From positions 32,412-67,784 of the forward strand of contig JAAAIG010000102.1 of NCBI GenBank assembly GCA_015852425.1: a stretch of 35,373 nt of DNA, in the 5' to 3' direction. Shown one piece after another: positions 31,660 to 35,373 of this stretch; position 1 is the stretch's first letter; the number at the start of each line of letters is the position of its first letter. Position numbers and translations under genes: made by a program. Under the pieces are notes generated by a model. The model was not told the origin of the DNA and did no database searches. It saw only the letters and a program-made list of their open reading frames with translations. The stretch comes from Gryganskiella cystojenkinii (Eukaryota; Mortierellomycota; Mortierellomycetes; Mortierellales; Mortierellaceae).

Positions 31660-32823
31660 ATGTCATCTGTCAACCAAAAGTTTCTCAAGCAAAGAACGAT
31701 CGGTGTTATCCCCGTACCCTTCTCTGGAGGACAGGCAAGTCACCCAAGACGAGATCATATTTATGCACAAGGATTGAAATTATAACATAAGAGAAGTGTT
31801 CAAAAACACCTGACTCTTTCCGTAACAATCCAATATAGAAAAGAGATGGTGTTGATCTTGGGCCTGTCAAGATGATTGAGTTTGGGCTGTTGGACCAGCT
31901 TAAGGAACTCAATTGGGATGTCAAGTTTGATGGTCATCGGGATTATACTCAATTGCGGCCTGCATCGGACCCACCAGTTGGCAAGCTCTTGAACGCGCGG
32001 TATGTCTCTGCAGTGACCCAATCCGTCGCGGGATCTGTGGCCGCGCATCTTCGACAAGGGTCGTTGGCTCTGACTTTGGGAGGCGATCATTCGATTGCCC
32101 TAGGAACTGTTGCTGGGACCATGTCTGTTCACCCAGACGCGGCCTTGATCTGGATTGATGCCCACGCCGTAAGCCTAAAAAAAAATAGCCTCTATCTTAC
32201 GTCTGTGCGCGCTGATAGCGAAAATTTTTCATATCTGATCAAACTCTCTTTTTCATTTGTGGTCTGATATTTGAATCCCTCTCGAGCAGGACATTAACAC
32301 TCCAGAGACGACCGACAGCGGAAACATCCACGGATGCCCCGTTTCCTTTCTTTTGGGAATCGCAGGGCAGGTCCAAGAGTTTAATTGGGTGAAGCCATGT
32401 TTGACCAGAGACCGATTGGTCTATATTGGACTCCGGGATGTCGATGAGGGCGAGAAAAAGATCCTAAAGGACAACGGGATCCTAGCGTTCTCCATGCATG
32501 AGGTCGACAAGTATGGAATCGCCAAGGTTGTCGAAATGGCGGTCCAGCATGTCTCTCCGAATAGATCCAGACCGATTCATTTGAGTTTTGATGTCGATGC
32601 GCTGGATCCCTCGGTTGCACCGTCGACTGGAACCCCCGTCCGAGGTGGATTGACGTTCCGAGAGGGTCACTATATCTGTGAGGCTATTCATGAGACGGGT
32701 TGCTTGGTCGCCATGGACTTGATGGAGGTTAACCCTTCATTGGAGGATGATGTTTCCGTTTTCCAGACCGTGACCATAGGTTGTTCCTTGGTCCGATGTG
32801 CCCTTGGTGAGACACTACTGTAA
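31660..32823 (+). CDS. CAR1: Arginase (312 aa)
   Basis: Hydrolyses L-arginine to L-ornithine and urea, the first step of arginine use as a nitrogen source; cytosolic in fungi, Mn-dependent. Exons are 31660-31734, 31839-32168 and 32290-32823, all phase 0. Mn ligands are visible: H109 in GGDHS, D132, H134 and D136 in DAHADINTP, D236 and D238 in SFDVDALDP. The substrate loop SGNIHG (145-150) and E281 in MDLMEVNP are present. Length matches fungal arginases. The first intron begins with GC, not GT (CAG|GCAAGT); the exon junction restores SGGQ-KRDGVDLGP, as expected for arginase. The second intron separates H134 from D136. The family is normally induced by arginine; no regulatory site is proven here. 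An AATAAA lies at 32915-32920. Confidence 0.95.
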
Positions 32824-34967
32824 AAAACAGAACAATTGGGGTTAGGCAATACTATTTGATACAAGGATCCTTCGTTGTCGTCGTCGTCATCATCACCGTA
32901 GAATAGGAATCCGTAATAAAACAAGTCATTAAATTTCGGATGACAAGAGCTACACCTTTTCTTTTGATTTCTTCGCCACTGATCAATTGTGCATTCTCTC
33001 AACCAATTACAAATAAAATGTGTAGCACGAGAGTCGGAAAAACGGAAGATTCTTCTACAATCTTGAAAAGACGCAACGTGTTTGAAAGGCTGACGCATCG
33101 AGGGGCAAAATGATCTGGCCTGCAATGCAAAGAGGACCTGCAAAAAAACAAGAGGAAAGGGGAGAAAGGAGGAAGGGCGAGGGAGAAGGGCGGCCAGCTG
33201 GACAAAATGATGGATATTGCCTGTTTTGTTATTATACACTAACAAACAACAAAAACAATTGAATTTCTCTAGTGCAGGGGTCAATCGGGGACAAGATTTT
33301 TTTTTGTTGTTGTGTCTACGAAATACAGGCGCGTCTGAATCGTCTAGTTTTTTCTCTATTTTTTATTCTTTTGCTTGGTATTGTCGAGCCGTGGAATGGG
33401 GATAACAAACTTGAGCGATAATTGCGTGCTTCAGGACCCACGGAGGACGAACCATGGGTCAAACCCCTCCTCTTTCTCGCTCCCTCCTTCCCTCTTGCAG
33501 CCCCTGAACACTCCTTGTCGCCTTTACTGAGTCCCCTCATTTGCCTCTCCACTTCCGGCTCTTCATTCATCACGTCTTCGCCCTTTCTTCCTTCTGCACA
33601 TAGAGCCTTGGAGACCCGAAAAAATCCAGGGATTCTTTCTTCACAGACGAAGGATGAAATTTGATCTCCTCGGTGTAGTGTTAGTTCCTGCGCTATATAG
33701 TTCCAATATCGCTGCATAATCGAATCTTCGAGTTCTCTCCTTAAAAACAAAGAGAGAATTCTCTAACAGTGTGGGCAAAAAAGGAAGAAAGGGCAATGTG
33801 ATGTGGCCCAATGTGGCGGTGTAGTGTGAAAAGAAGAAAAAAAACAACAACATAGGAGTCGTATTTTTGCCGCAATCAAGCGTTGGGATCCGACCCATGC
33901 ACAGGATCTTCCTTCGATGATTTGCTCGGCCAAAAATAAAAATGGGCAAACCTGTCCCTGTCTTTTGAAAGGGACGTTTTTGAGTCCTCATTCTCTTGCG
34001 CACCTCCTACCAGACCCCATCTTTTTTTGTTAGTGCAAGGGGATGACAAAAAACTCGCCCTTCATTCCTTTATACACTGGTTCCCCTTTTTTGGGTTCTT
34101 TCGAACAACCCACGTTAGTTTTCATCACTTTTGACAATAACAGAAACAGAATGGTGGAACTGTTGTTCGTCATCTCACTTTCCTGTCCACCGGACTAGCT
34201 TTGTTTAAAGCATTTTTTTGGTGTAATTATGTGTCAAAATCAAAAAGGCTCAAAGCTTTATTAGCTACTCGTTTCCAACCTGGGGAACCAGGACCGGGTA
34301 CAAGGCACCTGGGTAGGATTCTTTGATATCATAGATCGCGCACGAAAAAATTGACTCCTCTCTCCCCTCCCATCCCTCCTATTCCTCCTTTTTTTTACTT
34401 GCTCCTGAACCCCTCCTGCAGCGTATTTTTCTTTTCTTTTTTCCCCCTCTTCTCTCCCTTCTTTACCACCAAGAGAGAGAAGTGGTCCCTTTCTTTCGAT
34501 ACTACCTTTAGCGCCTTGTTGTTGCGGTTCCAATTTTTTCTTTCCTCCTAGACTTTTTTAAGGAGGTGCCCACATCTCATTGGGCTTTGTACGCGTATCA
34601 GACCGAGAGGGAGGAAGAGAGAGGAAGAGGGAAGATTGAATCAGGGCTTAAAGGAACCGCCTCTCTGTCTATCGGTCCCCGACAACCCGAACAACGAGTT
34701 GGAAGCGGTCATTGATGGCCCTCTCTCACTCTCCGTCATCCTCCCAAGCTCAGCTTTTCTTCGTTCAATGACCCCACTTTCGTCGCTTCTTAAGAAACTT
34801 TACCCGGTGCCTCTGATATAAATACAGGGTGCATTTCCATCAATCCGTCCTCTTCTCTTTTCTTTTCCTTTTTTCTTTTCTTTTCTTTTCAGGCTCACAC
34901 TCAATCACCTCTGCATTTTTTCGTTAACTATTTCACATTTACAATTTACATATACCCCTATAACAAC
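32824..34967. other. 2.1-kb intergenic region, no supported gene
   Basis: This starts with the arginase 3' UTR (AATAAA at 32915-32920). The rest has open frames on both strands (for example minus 33316-33750 and minus 32688-33284) without a domain, reliable start or exon chain. Long CT/GA-rich stretches near 34360-34480 and 34850-34890 belong to the upstream region and leader of the last gene. I see no RNA gene or mobile element. Confidence 0.5.
34817..34824 (+). promoter_or_regulatory. TATA box (TATAAATA)
   Basis: The element lies 151 bp before the ATG at 34968. A pure pyrimidine tract follows at about 34850-34890, where transcription probably begins. Confidence 0.6.
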
Positions 34968-35373
34968 ATGAAGATCTCCCTCATTCTCTCTGCTCTTGTC
35001 GCGACGTTGGTCGTAGTCCATGCTGCCCCCGTCCCTGCCGGTAACCACAAACTGACCCCAGCCCAGACCGGTGAATATGCCCAGCGCGAGACCGCCGCGA
35101 CCGGCGCCGTACCTCAACACAAGCCAAAGACCAAGAGTGAGCAGGGAAAGGGTAAACGTTCCCTGATCGAGCTCACGAAGCGTCACAAGAAGGATAAGGC
35201 TGATGCCGAGTCTGCTAAGGACTCCAAAGATGGTGAGGATGCCGAAGGTACCGATGACGATAACGCTGATGCCGAGTCTGCTAAGGACCCCAAAGATGGT
35301 GAGGATGCCGATAGTAACGATGACGACGACGAGAAGGATCTCAAGAAGCGCGGAGGAGAGGAGGATGATGAGG
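34968..35373 (+). CDS. Secreted acidic repeat protein with dibasic (Kex2-type) sites, 3' truncated by window edge
   Basis: At least 135 residues; it runs off the window and no family is recognised. Residues 1-19 are a clear signal peptide (Lys2, a hydrophobic core, VHA before the predicted cut, then APVPAG), so the product is secreted or wall-bound. Dibasic sites KR at 63-64 and 71-72 and KKR at 126-128 are typical of Kex2-type processing. Residues 78-99 and 100-121 are two tandem 22-residue copies that share ADAESAKD(S/P)KDGEDA and end in an Asp-rich stretch. At the DNA level the copies begin at 35199 and 35265. The region is highly charged (Asp/Glu/Lys) and probably unfolded. The ATG follows a TATA box and CT tract at standard spacing. 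It could be a wall-associated protein or a peptide precursor; sequence does not decide. Confidence 0.75.
   Translation, partial: MKISLILSALVATLVVVHAAPVPAGNHKLTPAQTGEYAQRETAATGAVPQHKPKTKSEQGKGKRSLIELTKRHKKDKADAESAKDSKDGEDAEGTDDDNADAESAKDPKDGEDADSNDDDDEKDLKKRGGEEDDE
35199..35330 (+). repeat. Two 66-bp in-frame tandem repeats
   Basis: Copies 35199-35264 and 35265-35330 are near-identical over their first 45 bases and diverge in the Asp-codon part. More copies could lie beyond the window edge. Confidence 0.85.

Noticed and set aside
33316..33750. 144-codon minus-strand frame between arginase and the last gene
   Set aside because: Arg/Glu/Ser-rich without a domain, good start context or exon partners. 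I could not separate it from chance.
1..35373. tRNA, rRNA, snRNA, CRISPR, insertion sequence or viral elements
   Set aside because: I looked for B-box-like GTTCGA contexts, an Sm-site context near 10460, repeated spacer arrays and terminal repeats, and found nothing consistent. The window reads as ordinary fungal nuclear DNA in these respects.

Overview
This is nuclear DNA from a filamentous fungus. Genes are on both strands and several have multiple short introns (about 50-460 bp, mostly about 100 bp) with GT..AG ends. Leaders are long and pyrimidine-rich, AATAAA signals follow the stops, and there is no operon layout. The very Gln/Ser/His-rich transcription-factor-like proteins, the intron style and an NDUFAF4-like gene suggest an early-diverging fungus, most likely Mortierellomycota/Mucoromycota. 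That placement is inference; the fungal origin is secure.

Layout. Bases 1-9000 hold three C-terminal double zinc-finger proteins (1786-3669 plus; 3948-6083 minus; 6871-8784 minus, two exons). All share one architecture: a long disordered N-terminus, then a C2H2 finger followed by a C2HC finger. Bases 11465-15886 hold a 1,401-residue, three-exon protein of unknown family. It converges on an NDUFAF4-like complex I assembly factor (16115-17271 minus, three exons). Next come a complete P5A-ATPase SPF1/ATP13A1 (17585-21830 minus, six coding exons, with a start codon apparently split by an intron) and, divergent from it, a Maf-type nucleotide pyrophosphatase (22395-23137). A MAP kinase kinase (23487-25440 minus, six exons) is divergent from a nine-exon RhoGEF with DH and PH domains (26710-30859). 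Then come arginase (31660-32823, three exons, one GC-AG intron) and the 5' part of a secreted acidic repeat protein running off the right edge (34968-35373).

The genes do not form a pathway cluster. Two neighbours, the MAPKK and the RhoGEF, belong to signalling classes that act together in fungal cell-wall/polarity control (Rho GTPase to MAPK cascade). Their head-to-head placement is suggestive, not proof of co-regulation. The main oddities are: the zinc-finger trio; an intron whose own acceptor TAG is the stop codon if it is retained, which would remove the fingers; a uORF with a strong context inside a candidate leader intron; the split SPF1 start codon; a one-base frame break at the end of the RhoGEF PH domain; and a large Ser-rich insert inside that PH domain. 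Exon boundaries were read by eye from splice consensus and phase; no transcript data were available.
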